From positions 1-64,000 of the forward strand of contig JAHEYG010000003.1 of assembly GCA_023251725.1 (NCBI GenBank): a stretch of DNA of 64,000 bases, given 5' to 3'. The notes beneath the pieces were generated by a model, which did not search any database, had not been told where the DNA came from, and was given only the letters and a program-made list of their open reading frames with translations. This document shows positions 19,904 to 29,624 of the stretch, in pieces. Every line of letters starts with the position of its first letter. Position 1 is the stretch's first letter. The DNA is from Sphingobacteriaceae bacterium. Its GTDB lineage: Bacteria; Bacteroidota; Bacteroidia; B-17B0; Aurantibacillaceae. The position numbers and the translations under genes were made by a program.

Positions 19904-21940
19904 GTGCACTTTTTTAAAACTATACCATTTGTTCGGATTTTAATTCCTTTTTTGGTTGGCATTTACCTTGGTACAGGCTTTGGTTTAAACATAAATACTT
20001 TTATTGGCTTAGTTCTTACAGGAGTTTTATTGTTGTTATTGTTTTTTTTGGATAGCAAATCAAGCACAAAAATCAGGAAACAAACATTTGTTATTTTAGG
20101 AGATGTTTTTTTGATATTAAGCGCTTTGTATTGTTGTTATGTTTTTAATATTAAGAATTCAGATTTATTTTTTGGGAAATATGTAAATATCGAAAAGCAA
20201 ATAAGCATTGGCGAATTACTGGATTTACCTGTAGAAAAAGAAAAATTTTATAAAGCCAAATTAAAAATTAAATATTTCAAGGCGGGTGCCAAGTTTGAAG
20301 CTGTTAATGGTGAAATACACGCGTATTTTAAGAAACCAATTAATAAATCTATACTTAAAACCGGAAATATAATTGTTTTTAAAAGTAAATTTAATTCAGT
20401 TGATGAGCCTTTAAATCCGGGAGAGTTTAACTATCACGATTTTTTAGCCAATAAAAATATTTATTATCAGTGCTTTATTGATTCGGCCGAAAGTAAATTG
20501 TTGGGCAAAAACCAAAATTTTTCATTGGTAAATTTTGGCCTGCAAATTAAAGAAAAAATAATTCGTGCTTTTAAAAACAGCGATTTAAGCACCGAAGCTT
20601 CTAATTTATGCATTGCGCTTTTAACCGGTTATGATGATGATATAAACCCCGAAACCATTAACGCCTTTGCGCATTCGGGTACCCTTCATGTGCTTTCGGT
20701 TTCGGGTTTGCACACCGGAATTTTATATGCTGTTCTTGTTTTTATATTGGGAGTGTTTGACAAAAATAAAAAATTTAAATTTTTGCAATTACTGATTATT
20801 ATTTTTTCACTGTGGTTTTTCGCTCTTATTACCGGTTTTTCTCCACCTGTTTTGCGGGCGGTAATCATGTTAAATTTATTGGTAATAGGGCGCTTTTATT
20901 TTAATTATGGCTCGCAAAACGCCATTAATATTTTGGCGGTGTCGGCATTTTTAATTTTATTGTTTAATCCGTTTTTATTATTCGATGCCGGTTTTTTGCT
21001 GAGTTACACGGCTATTTTGGGAATTATTTACTTTGAACCTTATGTTAGTAATTGGATTAGCACTGAGAATTATTTCCTAAAAAAAATATGGCAGCTAACT
21101 AGTGTTTCTATTGCCGCGCAAATAAGTACTTTGCCAATTGTGTTATATATGTTTCATCAATTTCCTTTGTGGTTTGTATTTTCTAATTTGTTGGTGATTC
21201 CGCTATGTACAATAATAATGTTTATGGGATTTTTGGTGCTGATGAAATTAAGTTTTGTTGCACCGCTGATAAACATTATTACCAAATTTATTTATTTTTT
21301 AATTCACCTTACCGATAATCCTCAATGGGGATATATAGAATATATTGATTTTACAAAAAAGGATGCCTTAATTTTATGTTTTGCTATTTTGTTACTCACT
21401 TTATTTTTAAAACGCAAATCGTATACTTTCGGATTTGGATTTTTAGCGCTGCTCATTTTTTGGCAATTCGGTTCATTGTTAGAGGTTATAAATAAAAAAA
21501 CTACTGAAAGTATAAATATTTATCATCTCAATAAAAAATCGGCGTTCGACATAAAAGGCAAAACCAATCTTTTTTATGACTCAAATTGCAGTTATAATGA
21601 TTACAATTTCCATATTAAACCCAATCATACTTCCTATAATTATTCCCAAAAATATTTTTTTAACGTTGATTTTGTAAAAGCAAATAATTTGAGTTTTTTT
21701 CATTACAAAAATAAGTCTCACAATAATTTAATTTATTTTTTGAAACCCAATATTTTATTGATTTCAAATGAAACTATTTTAGACACATTAATTTTGAAGA
21801 ACAGTAATTTAAAAACCATTATAGCCGACGGTTCTAATTCTTACAAACAAATAAAAAATTTAAAACAAATGGCAAATAAATTTGGCGTATCTTTTTACTC
21901 TACAAAGGAAAAGGGATTTTTGTCAATAGAGTTAAATTAG
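19904..21940 (+). CDS. ComEC/Rec2-family DNA uptake channel, nuclease-like domain degenerate
   Basis: A 678-residue polytopic protein. The N-terminal helices and OB-like region (about 1-200) match the DUF4131 part of ComEC; the competence domain follows with the signature HSGTLHVLSVSGLHTG (H270) and a series of hydrophobic helices to about residue 510. ComEC carries single-stranded DNA across the inner membrane during natural transformation. The last 170 residues should hold a metallo-beta-lactamase-like domain, but no HxHxDH motif is present; the part is short and Asn/Lys-rich. Many Bacteroidota homologues share this reduced form. The start is GTG at 19904. It is divergent from the large exported-protein gene. 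Confidence 0.87.
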   Translation: MHFFKTIPFVRILIPFLVGIYLGTGFGLNINTFIGLVLTGVLLLLLFFLDSKSSTKIRKQTFVILGDVFLILSALYCCYVFNIKNSDLFFGKYVNIEKQISIGELLDLPVEKEKFYKAKLKIKYFKAGAKFEAVNGEIHAYFKKPINKSILKTGNIIVFKSKFNSVDEPLNPGEFNYHDFLANKNIYYQCFIDSAESKLLGKNQNFSLVNFGLQIKEKIIRAFKNSDLSTEASNLCIALLTGYDDDINPETINAFAHSGTLHVLSVSGLHTGILYAVLVFILGVFDKNKKFKFLQLLIIIFSLWFFALITGFSPPVLRAVIMLNLLVIGRFYFNYGSQNAINILAVSAFLILLFNPFLLFDAGFLLSYTAILGIIYFEPYVSNWISTENYFLKKIWQLTSVSIAAQISTLPIVLYMFHQFPLWFVFSNLLVIPLCTIIMFMGFLVLMKLSFVAPLINIITKFIYFLIHLTDNPQWGYIEYIDFTKKDALILCFAILLLTLFLKRKSYTFGFGFLALLIFWQFGSLLEVINKKTTESINIYHLNKKSAFDIKGKTNLFYDSNCSYNDYNFHIKPNHTSYNYSQKYFFNVDFVKANNLSFFHYKNKSHNNLIYFLKPNILLISNETILDTLILKNSNLKTIIADGSNSYKQIKNLKQMANKFGVSFYSTKEKGFLSIELN

Positions 21941-21968
21941 ATTACCGATCACCGATTACCGATTACAA
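21941..21968 (+). repeat. Heptamer tandem repeat, 4 copies, before the Smr gene
   Basis: Four 7-bp units in perfect register: ATTACCG, ATCACCG, ATTACCG, ATTACAA. The array begins at the base after the comEC stop codon and ends 8 bp before the ATG of the next gene, so it makes up nearly the whole intergenic gap. Confidence 0.8.
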
Positions 21969-21976
21969 ATAAAAAA

Positions 21977-22987
21977 ATGAAACTCAGAATAGGCGATAAA
22001 GTAAGATTTTTAAACGAAACCGGCGAAGGTATTATCACTCGGTTTAAAGATAAAGACATGGTGTTTGTTGAAGTATCCGACGGATTTGAAATTCCATATT
22101 TGATAAAACAACTGGTTCCTATTCACACCGAACTTATAATTAATACCGAAATAGATAATATCGATATTAATCCGGAAACGGCGGTAAACGACGCTATTTA
22201 TTTTGTGATTGAGCCCGATCACGAACTACAGCTTCTAGTAAATGAATACAATTTATATTTATTTAATTCTTCCTCCTACATTTTAATGTATTCTTATTCG
22301 GTAAAAGACGAATCTTATTTTCAAACACTCAAACATGGCGAAGTAGGAGCCTATCAAAAAGTATTATTGAAGCAAGTGAAGCTTAATTTTTTTAAAGAGT
22401 TTGCTTATCATAAAATAGAATGTTTACTTTTTAAAAATTCTCATTTTAAAACCCAATTGCCCATCGCAGAAGTTATTTTTGTGAATCATAAAAATTTAAA
22501 TGATACCTCGGGTGGCTCAGTATCCGGGTTAATTAAACACGAGGAGTTTAAAAATCCGGTGTACGCCTTTTTATTAAAAGATGAATTTTTTATTATGGAA
22601 AATATTCAGCAAGATTTAAGTGAAGAAGATGTTCGAAAATTACAAAGCATAAAAGAATTTAAATCTTCTTATAAAACATCCAAATCCCACAAACAACAAT
22701 TACAGAAACTCGATGCCGAAGTAGATTTGCATATCCATGAATTAACCGGTAACACCAACGGTATGAGTAATCACGAAATGCTCTCCATTCAACTAGAGCG
22801 TTTCGAAAAAGAATTAGATAACGCCATCGTAAACGGAATGAAAAAAATAATTTTTATTCACGGCGTGGGTAACGGTCGCTTAAAACACGAAATACAAAGT
22901 ATTTTAAAATCTACCAAAGGTGTAAGTTATCAGGATGCTTCCTATAAATTGTACGGATTTGGAGCTACACAGGTAAATATTCTTTAA
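21977..22987 (+). CDS. DUF2027 and Smr-domain protein
   Basis: A 336-residue soluble protein. The first 60 residues (LRIGDKVRFLNETGEGIITRF) look like a small barrel as in the DUF2027 proteins of Bacteroidota. The middle part (about 75-210) is beta-rich. The C-terminal 85 residues form an Smr domain: it begins with EVDLHIHEL and has the motif FIHGVGNGRLKHEIQSIL. Smr domains of MutS2 type bind or nick branched nucleic acids; the VDLH and HGVGNG elements are intact here. The substrate of these small-barrel/Smr proteins is not established. It starts with ATG 8 bp after a heptamer array and may be cotranscribed with comEC. The RNase P RNA gene follows on the same strand. Confidence 0.85.
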   Translation: MKLRIGDKVRFLNETGEGIITRFKDKDMVFVEVSDGFEIPYLIKQLVPIHTELIINTEIDNIDINPETAVNDAIYFVIEPDHELQLLVNEYNLYLFNSSSYILMYSYSVKDESYFQTLKHGEVGAYQKVLLKQVKLNFFKEFAYHKIECLLFKNSHFKTQLPIAEVIFVNHKNLNDTSGGSVSGLIKHEEFKNPVYAFLLKDEFFIMENIQQDLSEEDVRKLQSIKEFKSSYKTSKSHKQQLQKLDAEVDLHIHELTGNTNGMSNHEMLSIQLERFEKELDNAIVNGMKKIIFIHGVGNGRLKHEIQSILKSTKGVSYQDASYKLYGFGATQVNIL

Positions 22988-23008
22988 ACTCCCTATCAAT
23001 TATTTCAT

Positions 23009-23038
23009 TCTAAATCCCCCAAATTTTCGTAAATTTAC
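23009..23038 (+). promoter_or_regulatory. Putative Bacteroidota-type promoter of rnpB
   Basis: TAAATTTA at 23030-23037 matches seven of eight positions of the Bacteroidota -7 element TAnnTTTG and lies just upstream of the predicted 5' end of the RNase P RNA. The -33 region is only T-rich. Spacing fits a start near 23041; no direct evidence. Confidence 0.4.
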
Positions 23039-23040
23039 AA

Positions 23041-23410
23041 TGCAGGTTGTTCTACCGCTGCGACGTTAAACTCGCAGAGGAAAGTCCGGGCAACGCAGGG
23101 AAACCCGCCATGTGAAAACGTGGGTGTAAAGTTGGAAACAACAATATAACAGAGAGTGCCACAGAAAACAAGGTAGCCATAGTGTTAAAACTGCGGTGAT
23201 AGTGAAAATGTGGGGTAAGAGCCCACAAGCATAATCAGCAATGGTTGTGTTGGGTAAACCTCGGGTGTTGAAAGGCCAAATAAGTACTGATTTTAGAGCG
23301 TCCCGCTCTATTCCTTCGGGAAATCAGGATGGGTAGGTCGCATAGATAAATGGTAGATAGGCCATTGCATTAGCAATGGAAGAAACAGAACCCGGCTTAC
23401 AAACCTGCTT
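23041..23410 (+). ncRNA. rnpB: RNase P RNA (bacterial type A)
   Basis: The catalytic RNA of ribonuclease P, which trims the 5' leader of tRNA precursors. The two universal core segments are present: GAGGAAAGTCCGGGC at 23077-23091 and ACAGAACCCGGCTTAC at 23385-23400, which together build helix P4. The ends pair as helix P1 (GCAGGTT near the 5' end with AACCTGC at 23402-23408). The segment AGGCCAAATA near 23272 leads into P13 (CTGATTT/AAATCAG) enclosing two short hairpins, TAGAGCG/CGCTCTA and TTCC-TTCG-GGAA. The exact 5' and 3' ends are estimates within a few bases. Confidence 0.96.
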
Positions 23411-23420
23411 TTTTAATTTT

Positions 23421-23480
23421 AGAACGATTTTTCAAAAAAACGATTTGTTTAATTGAAAAATTTGTTCTAAATTTAATTTT
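23421..23480 (+). terminator. Probable terminator after rnpB
   Basis: An inverted repeat pairs AGAACGATTTTTC (23421-23433) with GAAAAATTTGTTCT (23455-23468), followed by a T-rich run to 23480. It could instead be a leader hairpin of the next gene, whose ATG is at 23491. Confidence 0.4.
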
Positions 23481-23490
23481 TAAAAATTCA

Positions 23491-26400
23491 ATGGCTAAGA
23501 AATTTATTGTCCTTTTTCTATTTTTAGCTTCCCTGGGTAAGGCTCAGTGTCCGCAGGTTTTTAATTATTTAGGCGTTCCAAGTTCTAATCCGTATTGGAT
23601 AAGCTGTACCGGTGGAAGTTACACTCTAAACTTTTCGGCCCCTACCAGTTGGGGTACTTATACTATTAATTGGGGAGATGGTACAGCCAATTTTAATGCT
23701 GCTTCTTATACTGCAAGTACTAATATAGTTCATACCTATACTGCTACCATAGATACTTTTCCCTTAACCCTTATTATTCCTTCTTTATCTTGTACTTTAA
23801 CGGGTGTTGTAGTAATGGAATTGCCCGTTATAGCAGGAAATCAAATTGCTTTCGGTGGTACAAATACTGCTTGCGCGCCTGCTATACTTAATTTTAACAA
23901 TAACAGCACCAACGTTTCAAAAACTACCACTTTTACTTGGAATTTCGGCGATGGTTCTCCACCCGCTATTTTTTCTTATACTAATGGTGGGACAAATATT
24001 GCGCATACATACACGCCCGGTGCAGTCAATTGTCAAACGGTTGTAACCATGACCGCAAAAAACTATTGCAGTTTTGGAGTACCAACAAAAGACAGTATTC
24101 CTATTCAGATTTTTGATAAAGATGTGGCTAACTTTTCGCCGGCTTTATTTGTGAAATGCTGGCCCGATAATGTTTTTAATTATACCAACACTTCTTCGCA
24201 AACCTGCGCGGGCCAAGGCAATACTTTTCAACGACAGGAAATGTGGGATTTTGGAAATTACTGGGGAAAAGGAGTTGACTCGCTAACGGCATGGAGCCCT
24301 TGGCCACCCGCAACTCCTGTTGCTGTTTCATATACTGCCGTTGGTAATTATACGGTGATGCTTAAAGACAGTAGTTTTTGCGGAGTAGTAACAAAAGTTT
24401 TAACAGTTGCCATAATAAATGCTCCTGTTTCAGGCATTGGAGTACCTGCGGCACCGTTATGTCAAAATGCACCATTAACTTTTTCGAACAACAGTACCGC
24501 CGGCTTTTTTTATCAATGGAATTTTGGTGATGGTGGGGGTTTTGTGGCTACACCTTTCGGGCCGCAAATTCATACGTATACTTCAACAGGAACTTACACG
24601 GTTCAGGTAGTTACTGCTATTCCCGGTGGAGGAAATAGTTGTAAAGACACTGCGAAAGTGGTTATAAATATTTTGGTGGCACCGGTTGCTAATTATGCAT
24701 TTACCGGTGGTTCGGGATGCGGTTCATTAGCAGGAGTAACATTTACCGATTCTTCTATTGGAGCTACCGGCTGGAGCTGGAATTTTGGTAACGGAAATAC
24801 TTCCACTTTGTCCATTCCGCCGGCACAAAATTATACCACAGCAGGAACATACACGGTTTCATTAACTGCTATTGCAGTTAACGGTTGTGTTAATACAAAA
24901 AGCGCTACCATAAATGTATTTCAAAAACCGGGCGCAGCATTTTCTCCTACATTTATTTGCGCAGGAACAATTACAAGTTTTACCGACCAATCTACTTTTT
25001 CGCCTCTTGATCCGATTATTAGTTGGGATTGGACTTTTGGCGACGGTACTCCTAATTCTACCTTACAAAATCCAACTCATACTTATACGGCCATTGCAAC
25101 CTATACCGTGAAATTAATTGTAAAAACCGCTAACTGCATCGATTCCATTAATGTCGTAATAGCCGCCAATACCAATTCGGGATTTACTTTTACTATGACA
25201 CCTGCCAGTGGTTGCACACCGTTAGGGGTTAATTTTATATCACCGCCAGGTGTTGTTACTGCCAATTGGAATTTTGGTAACGGAAATACATCGGCCCTAA
25301 TAAATCCTTCAACCACTTATACTAACGGTACACTCGGAAATCAATCCTATACGGTTACATTAATTGCCACCAACGCAGCAGGTTGTGTGGATACTGCCCG
25401 ACAGATTGCAACCATATTTCCAAAACCTATTGCTAATTTCACTTTAAATCCTACTATTGGATGTTCGCCATTAATTTCGAGTTTTACCGATTTAAGTGTT
25501 CTTGGCGGTGGTGGCGGTTACAATTGGGATTTTGGTGATGGAACATTATCAACTCTTACAAATCCTATTCACACTTTTACCACTAATGCTTCTTTTGTAA
25601 ATACTACTTATTCGGTGTCGCTTGTTCTTTTCAGTGCTAATGGATGTAAAGATACCGCTTCTACATTTGTGACTCTACTTCCTCACCCAAAATCTTTTTT
25701 TAGCGTTGATACACCGGTTTGCTCACCAAGAATATTAACATTTACTAATTCAGCAGTTGGTGCTATCACTTATAATTGGGATTTTGGAAATGGAAATACT
25801 TCCAGTTCGGCTTCTCCTACGTTAACTCAATTATACATTAATAACACCGGCCTTAATCAAACATTTTTGGTGACTTTATTAACCACTAATGCAAGTGGTT
25901 GTTCCGATTTAAGAAGTGCCAACGTGGTTATTCACTCTCAACTAAATTTAAATTTAACGGCTAATAAAGACAGCGGCTGTACCGCCCTTAAAGTTACTTT
26001 CCCTGGTTTTGCTACGGTAAATAATTACGCATGGACTTTCGGCGATGGAGGAATATCTTCTTTCGGAAACGTAAGTCATACTTTTACTAACAGTACACTT
26101 TCTACTGTTATTTATACGGTTCAATTAATTGCAACCGATATTTATGGATGTTCGGATACAGCTTCTAAAATAATAAAAGTGTTTCCTAAACCAATTGCAT
26201 TTTTTACGGCGAGTCCGCCTACTGTGGAAGTATTAAATCAATCTATTACTTGTGTAAATACTTCTACGCTTAATAATACAAACTTATGGACCTTCGGCGA
26301 TGGCGGAACTTCGTCTGCGGCAAACCCGGCGCATACGTATACTTCTATAGGAATGTATCAAGTCACTTTGATAATTACCAGTACAAAAGGCTGTAAAGAT

Positions 26401-26748
26401 ACTTTTGCTTTAGGAAATAAAATTAATGCCATTGAAATTGGAAGTTTGCAAGTACCAAATGCTTTTACACCTAATCTTAATGGTTCAGGTGGTGGAGTAT
26501 TTAATCCGAATGATTTAAGTAATGATATTTTTCATCCCGTTATTAAGGGCGGAATTGACACTTATCAATTTACTGTTTATTCGCGATGGGGCGAAATTTT
26601 ATTTGATACTAAAGATGCCACTATGGGGTGGGATGGATATTATCAGGGCAAACTTTGTACTCAGGATATTTATGTTTGGAAAATTAGTTTGTTAACCCTG
26701 GATGGAGCAAAGTTTGATAAAACCGGAGACGTATTATTATTAAAGTAA
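23491..26748 (+). CDS. PKD-repeat surface protein with type B T9SS sorting domain
   Basis: A 1085-residue secreted protein. After the signal peptide (MAKKFIVLFLFLASLGKAQ) come about ten PKD-like beta domains, each with the pattern W.FG(D/N)G followed by a Y/HTY and YTV strand, for example WNFGDGSPP, WDWTFGDGTP and WDFGDGTLSTLTNP. The last 95 residues are the CHU_C or type B C-terminal domain, starting at VPNAFTPNLNG and containing YSRWGEILFDTKD and GWDGYYQGK. Type B domains target proteins to the type IX secretion system and often depend on a PorP/SprF partner, which is the next gene, 11 bp away. The protein is probably an adhesin or gliding-type surface protein. Cysteines recur at a fixed place in many repeats. 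Confidence 0.92.
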   Translation: MAKKFIVLFLFLASLGKAQCPQVFNYLGVPSSNPYWISCTGGSYTLNFSAPTSWGTYTINWGDGTANFNAASYTASTNIVHTYTATIDTFPLTLIIPSLSCTLTGVVVMELPVIAGNQIAFGGTNTACAPAILNFNNNSTNVSKTTTFTWNFGDGSPPAIFSYTNGGTNIAHTYTPGAVNCQTVVTMTAKNYCSFGVPTKDSIPIQIFDKDVANFSPALFVKCWPDNVFNYTNTSSQTCAGQGNTFQRQEMWDFGNYWGKGVDSLTAWSPWPPATPVAVSYTAVGNYTVMLKDSSFCGVVTKVLTVAIINAPVSGIGVPAAPLCQNAPLTFSNNSTAGFFYQWNFGDGGGFVATPFGPQIHTYTSTGTYTVQVVTAIPGGGNSCKDTAKVVINILVAPVANYAFTGGSGCGSLAGVTFTDSSIGATGWSWNFGNGNTSTLSIPPAQNYTTAGTYTVSLTAIAVNGCVNTKSATINVFQKPGAAFSPTFICAGTITSFTDQSTFSPLDPIISWDWTFGDGTPNSTLQNPTHTYTAIATYTVKLIVKTANCIDSINVVIAANTNSGFTFTMTPASGCTPLGVNFISPPGVVTANWNFGNGNTSALINPSTTYTNGTLGNQSYTVTLIATNAAGCVDTARQIATIFPKPIANFTLNPTIGCSPLISSFTDLSVLGGGGGYNWDFGDGTLSTLTNPIHTFTTNASFVNTTYSVSLVLFSANGCKDTASTFVTLLPHPKSFFSVDTPVCSPRILTFTNSAVGAITYNWDFGNGNTSSSASPTLTQLYINNTGLNQTFLVTLLTTNASGCSDLRSANVVIHSQLNLNLTANKDSGCTALKVTFPGFATVNNYAWTFGDGGISSFGNVSHTFTNSTLSTVIYTVQLIATDIYGCSDTASKIIKVFPKPIAFFTASPPTVEVLNQSITCVNTSTLNNTNLWTFGDGGTSSAANPAHTYTSIGMYQVTLIITSTKGCKDTFALGNKINAIEIGSLQVPNAFTPNLNGSGGGVFNPNDLSNDIFHPVIKGGIDTYQFTVYSRWGEILFDTKDATMGWDGYYQGKLCTQDIYVWKISLLTLDGAKFDKTGDVLLLK

Positions 26749-26759
26749 GATTAAGAAAA

Positions 26760-27764
26760 TTGAAAACTAAATTACATATCATATTTTTGTTTTTGCTGAC
26801 TAACGTTCTGCTTGCACAGGACCCGCATTTTTCACAATTTTATTCTAATCCGCAATTTTTAAATCCTGCCTCTGCAGGTTTAACCGAGGAGCATCGTTTG
26901 GTAGCGAATTACAGAACACAATGGCCGGGTATAAAAAGCGCTTATCAAACTTATATGCTGGCCTACGATAATAGTGTGGATAAAATTAACAGTGGTATTG
27001 GATTTTACGCTATGCAGGATGCGGCCGGAGTTTCGGGTGTAAGATTAAATCAGTTTCAGTTAAGTTACAATTACAAAATTAAAATTAATGAAGACCATCA
27101 GATACGTGCCGGTTTAAGTGGTTCGTACAATATGAAAAGTTTAGATCAGACAAAATTAATTTTTAACGACCAATTAATTACTGGTGCCGCAGTGTCGTTG
27201 GATGCAGCTGCTTATCAAAACATAACGTATTTCGATTTAAATGCGGGCGTTTTATACAATTCACGAAATGTTTGGTGTGGCGTAGTGGTTAAACATTTAA
27301 ATACTCCAAATGTGAGTATGATTGGTAAAGAAGATAAATTACCAATGTACATCGGCGTGCATGGAGGAGTTAAAAAATTTATTGGTGAAACAGGTCCGAA
27401 TGACACCGAAGTAAAAAAATATTTATCTTTTGCATTTAATTACCGTCACCAATTAAATTACGATCAGTTAGATTTAGGTGCGTATTTTTTTATTAAGCCG
27501 ATTACTTTCGGTGTTTGGTACCGCGGTATTCCGTTTAAATCTTATGCAGCAGGTTATCCGAACAGCGAAAGTGTTACCGCATTATTAGGATTTGAAATCC
27601 CAAAGAAAAATATTAGAATTGGATACAGTTTTGATTTTACGGTTTCTAATTTGCAATTAAACAGAACTGCCGGTGCACACGAAATATCTTTGATTTACGA
27701 ATTTGCTTCCATAAAAAGAAAAGAAGCAAGAGCCACCAATAAAATTGCTCTTCCTAAGTTTTAG
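26760..27764 (+). CDS. PorP/SprF-family outer membrane protein
   Basis: A 334-residue outer membrane beta-barrel type protein. A signal peptide (to about residue 20, LLTNVLLAQ) is followed by the family signature DPHFSQFYSNPQFLNPASAGLT and a long run of amphipathic strands, ending in EISLIYEFA followed by a short basic tail. PorP/SprF proteins attach secreted T9SS cargo carrying type B sorting domains to the cell surface; this gene is 11 bp behind such a cargo gene, so the pair forms one operon. The start codon is TTG at 26760; no ATG or GTG is available ahead of the signal peptide. The identification is secure at family level; the specific subfamily is open. Confidence 0.93.
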   Translation: MKTKLHIIFLFLLTNVLLAQDPHFSQFYSNPQFLNPASAGLTEEHRLVANYRTQWPGIKSAYQTYMLAYDNSVDKINSGIGFYAMQDAAGVSGVRLNQFQLSYNYKIKINEDHQIRAGLSGSYNMKSLDQTKLIFNDQLITGAAVSLDAAAYQNITYFDLNAGVLYNSRNVWCGVVVKHLNTPNVSMIGKEDKLPMYIGVHGGVKKFIGETGPNDTEVKKYLSFAFNYRHQLNYDQLDLGAYFFIKPITFGVWYRGIPFKSYAAGYPNSESVTALLGFEIPKKNIRIGYSFDFTVSNLQLNRTAGAHEISLIYEFASIKRKEARATNKIALPKF

Positions 27765-27848
27765 TTTTTTTCTTTATTTAAAAGCTGTTCTCATTCTTAT
27801 TTTTTTGGTCGAATAATTTTTAGTTTGGTCGAAATTACCACAAAGCCC

Positions 27849-27879
27849 TTGACATTAGATTTCGAAATGCCTAATTTGG
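27849..27879 (+). promoter_or_regulatory. Possible promoter of the tail-fibre-like operon
   Basis: TTGACA at 27849 and TAATTTGG at 27872, 20 bp apart, resemble the Bacteroidota -33 TTG and -7 TAnnTTTG elements with one base missing in the T run. It lies 130 bp before the ATG at 28012, leaving a long leader. The 247-bp gap holds no gene. Confidence 0.3.
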
Positions 27880-28011
27880 ATAAATCATTTAACTGAGTTT
27901 TATTTTCTTTTTTATAGGTTCTCGTTTTTTCTGTTAAATGATTTTTGTACTGCCCTTAATTAATTTTTTGTTGCCCAGTTTGTCGAGGCATTAAATTTAA
28001 AAACAATCAAT

Positions 28012-29624
28012 ATGAAAAAAATACAACTGTAATTATGTTTGCTTTATTAAGCAGTTTTGTATTTAGTCAACCTGCTGGTAAATGGTCTACGGGCGGAAAC
28101 GCCATTGTAGCCGGAGATTTTATTGGCACAACCAATAATTTCCCCTTTGATTTCAGAGTAAATAATGTTCAGCAAATGAGTTTAAGCGTTAACGGCGTTT
28201 TAACTCTTAATGCATTAAGCGGAACAAGCAACCGGATTTTATTTACCGATACCAATGGAAATATTACAGCCTTAGCCGCCGGAACTACCGGGCAGTTTTT
28301 GAAAAGCAACGGTACTTGGGGCAATTTACCATTAAGCGCAACCAGTTGGGGTGTGCTGGGTAACGATATATTTAACACAAATACAGGCAACACCGGAATT
28401 GGCACAAACACCCCTTCCTTTAAACTCGATGTAAACGGTTCGGTACGTATAAAAAACGATTTATTGGTTGAAGGCCAAATATTAATTAGCGAGAAAGTAC
28501 AATCGGGCGTAGTTAGTACCGATACCATACGCATGGCACCCGGAGCGGGCGGCCAAATTATAGGCGATATAAGAGCCATGAATAAGTTTTCTGTAGATGG
28601 AAATTCATTATTTTCCGGAAAATTAACCGCTACACAAGGTGTAATGTTTGATAATGCCGGTACAAAAGGTATTTCATTAATACCTGGTGTAGGTGCAAAT
28701 CCTGATGTTTGGAGTTTTGGTAGGGGACCCGGGGCCGGCGCACTTTTCTTAAATAATCCTTGTTTTTCACCTGTTGCTCCTACTGCACTAACCAGTTGGC
28801 AATTTCCGGGCATATTACAAATATATTCTGCCGATCCTTCTGGTAATTATATACCTACTACTTCTGTTTTGACATTAGGCTCTTGGGGTACCGGAAGTTC
28901 AATTGATGTAGCCGGTGGTGGCGTTGGTAGCAGTTTACTAATGAATTATTTTTGTGGAAAAGACATCGGACTTTGTACTGGTGGAGGCGGTAAAGTAGCC
29001 GTTGGAAATAATTTAGAAGTAGGTTTTGCAAATACAGATTTAAATATTACAGCAAATATTAATGCTGTTGGTGGTACTAAAGTTGCTATTGGTGCTTTTA
29101 GTAACCACATTAGCGGTGGTGGCTATTATACAAAAATTGTTGTTAATAGAGACGATACAAAAGCCATTGGTATAATTAACGGCGCTACAGGCGTTGAAGG
29201 GTTTAAAGTGATGGGTGATGGAAAAACTATTATAGGAAAACCATTATTAAACACGAGTATTCATTTTAGCGACGCTTTATTAACAGTTAACGGTAAAGTA
29301 GTAGGTAAGTCATTATATGTTACACTTCAAAGCTGGGCTGATTACGTTTTCAAAAAGGACTACAAATTATCGGCATGGGAAGAAACCGAAAATTATTTTA
29401 TAAAAAACGAACATTTAAAAGGAGTGCCAACAACAAAAGAGGTAATGGCAAATGGCGTTAATGTAGGAGAAACACAGGTAATTTTTCTTACAAAATTAGA
29501 AGAAGCGTATTTATACCTTGGAGAAGCAAAAAAGGAAATAAAAGAATTAAGAGACGAGATAAAGGAGTTAAAAAGAGAAAAGGAAGGTTTTGAAAGCCGA
29601 CTTTTAAAATTGGAGAATAAATGA
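28012..29624 (+). CDS. Tail-fibre-like surface protein, signal peptide split by a frameshift
   Basis: An exported protein of about 536 residues. The long open frame begins at an internal ATG (28035), which would lack the first part of the signal peptide. The natural start is ATG 28012, followed by seven A (28015-28021) and then a stop six codons later. With eight A the frame reads MKKNTTVIMFALLSSFVFSQ, a perfect signal peptide continuous with the rest. The mature protein has the recurrent Bacteroidota pattern GNTGIGTNTPSFKLDVNGSV, glycine-rich beta repeats, and a C-terminal coiled coil of about 50 residues (KEIKELRDEIKELKREKEGFE), as in tail-fibre and endosialidase-chaperone proteins. I see no T9SS tail. 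Its stop overlaps the next start (ATGA). Confidence 0.75.

Noticed and set aside
23287-23327. GC-rich double hairpin inside the RNase P RNA that looked like an inserted repeat element
   Set aside because: CTGATTT/AAATCAG forms helix P13 and encloses the two hairpins, the usual variable P13/P14 region of type A RNase P RNA, so no insertion is needed.
28169-28813. 214-codon minus-strand frame inside the tail-fibre-like gene
   Set aside because: It is proline-rich nonsense caused by the glycine-rich codons of the real gene on the plus strand, without a recognisable domain.
28012-29624. Tail-fibre-like gene as part of a prophage
   Set aside because: The GIGT..P..KLDVNG pattern is common in Bacteroidota surface proteins, and no capsid, portal, terminase or integrase gene is nearby.
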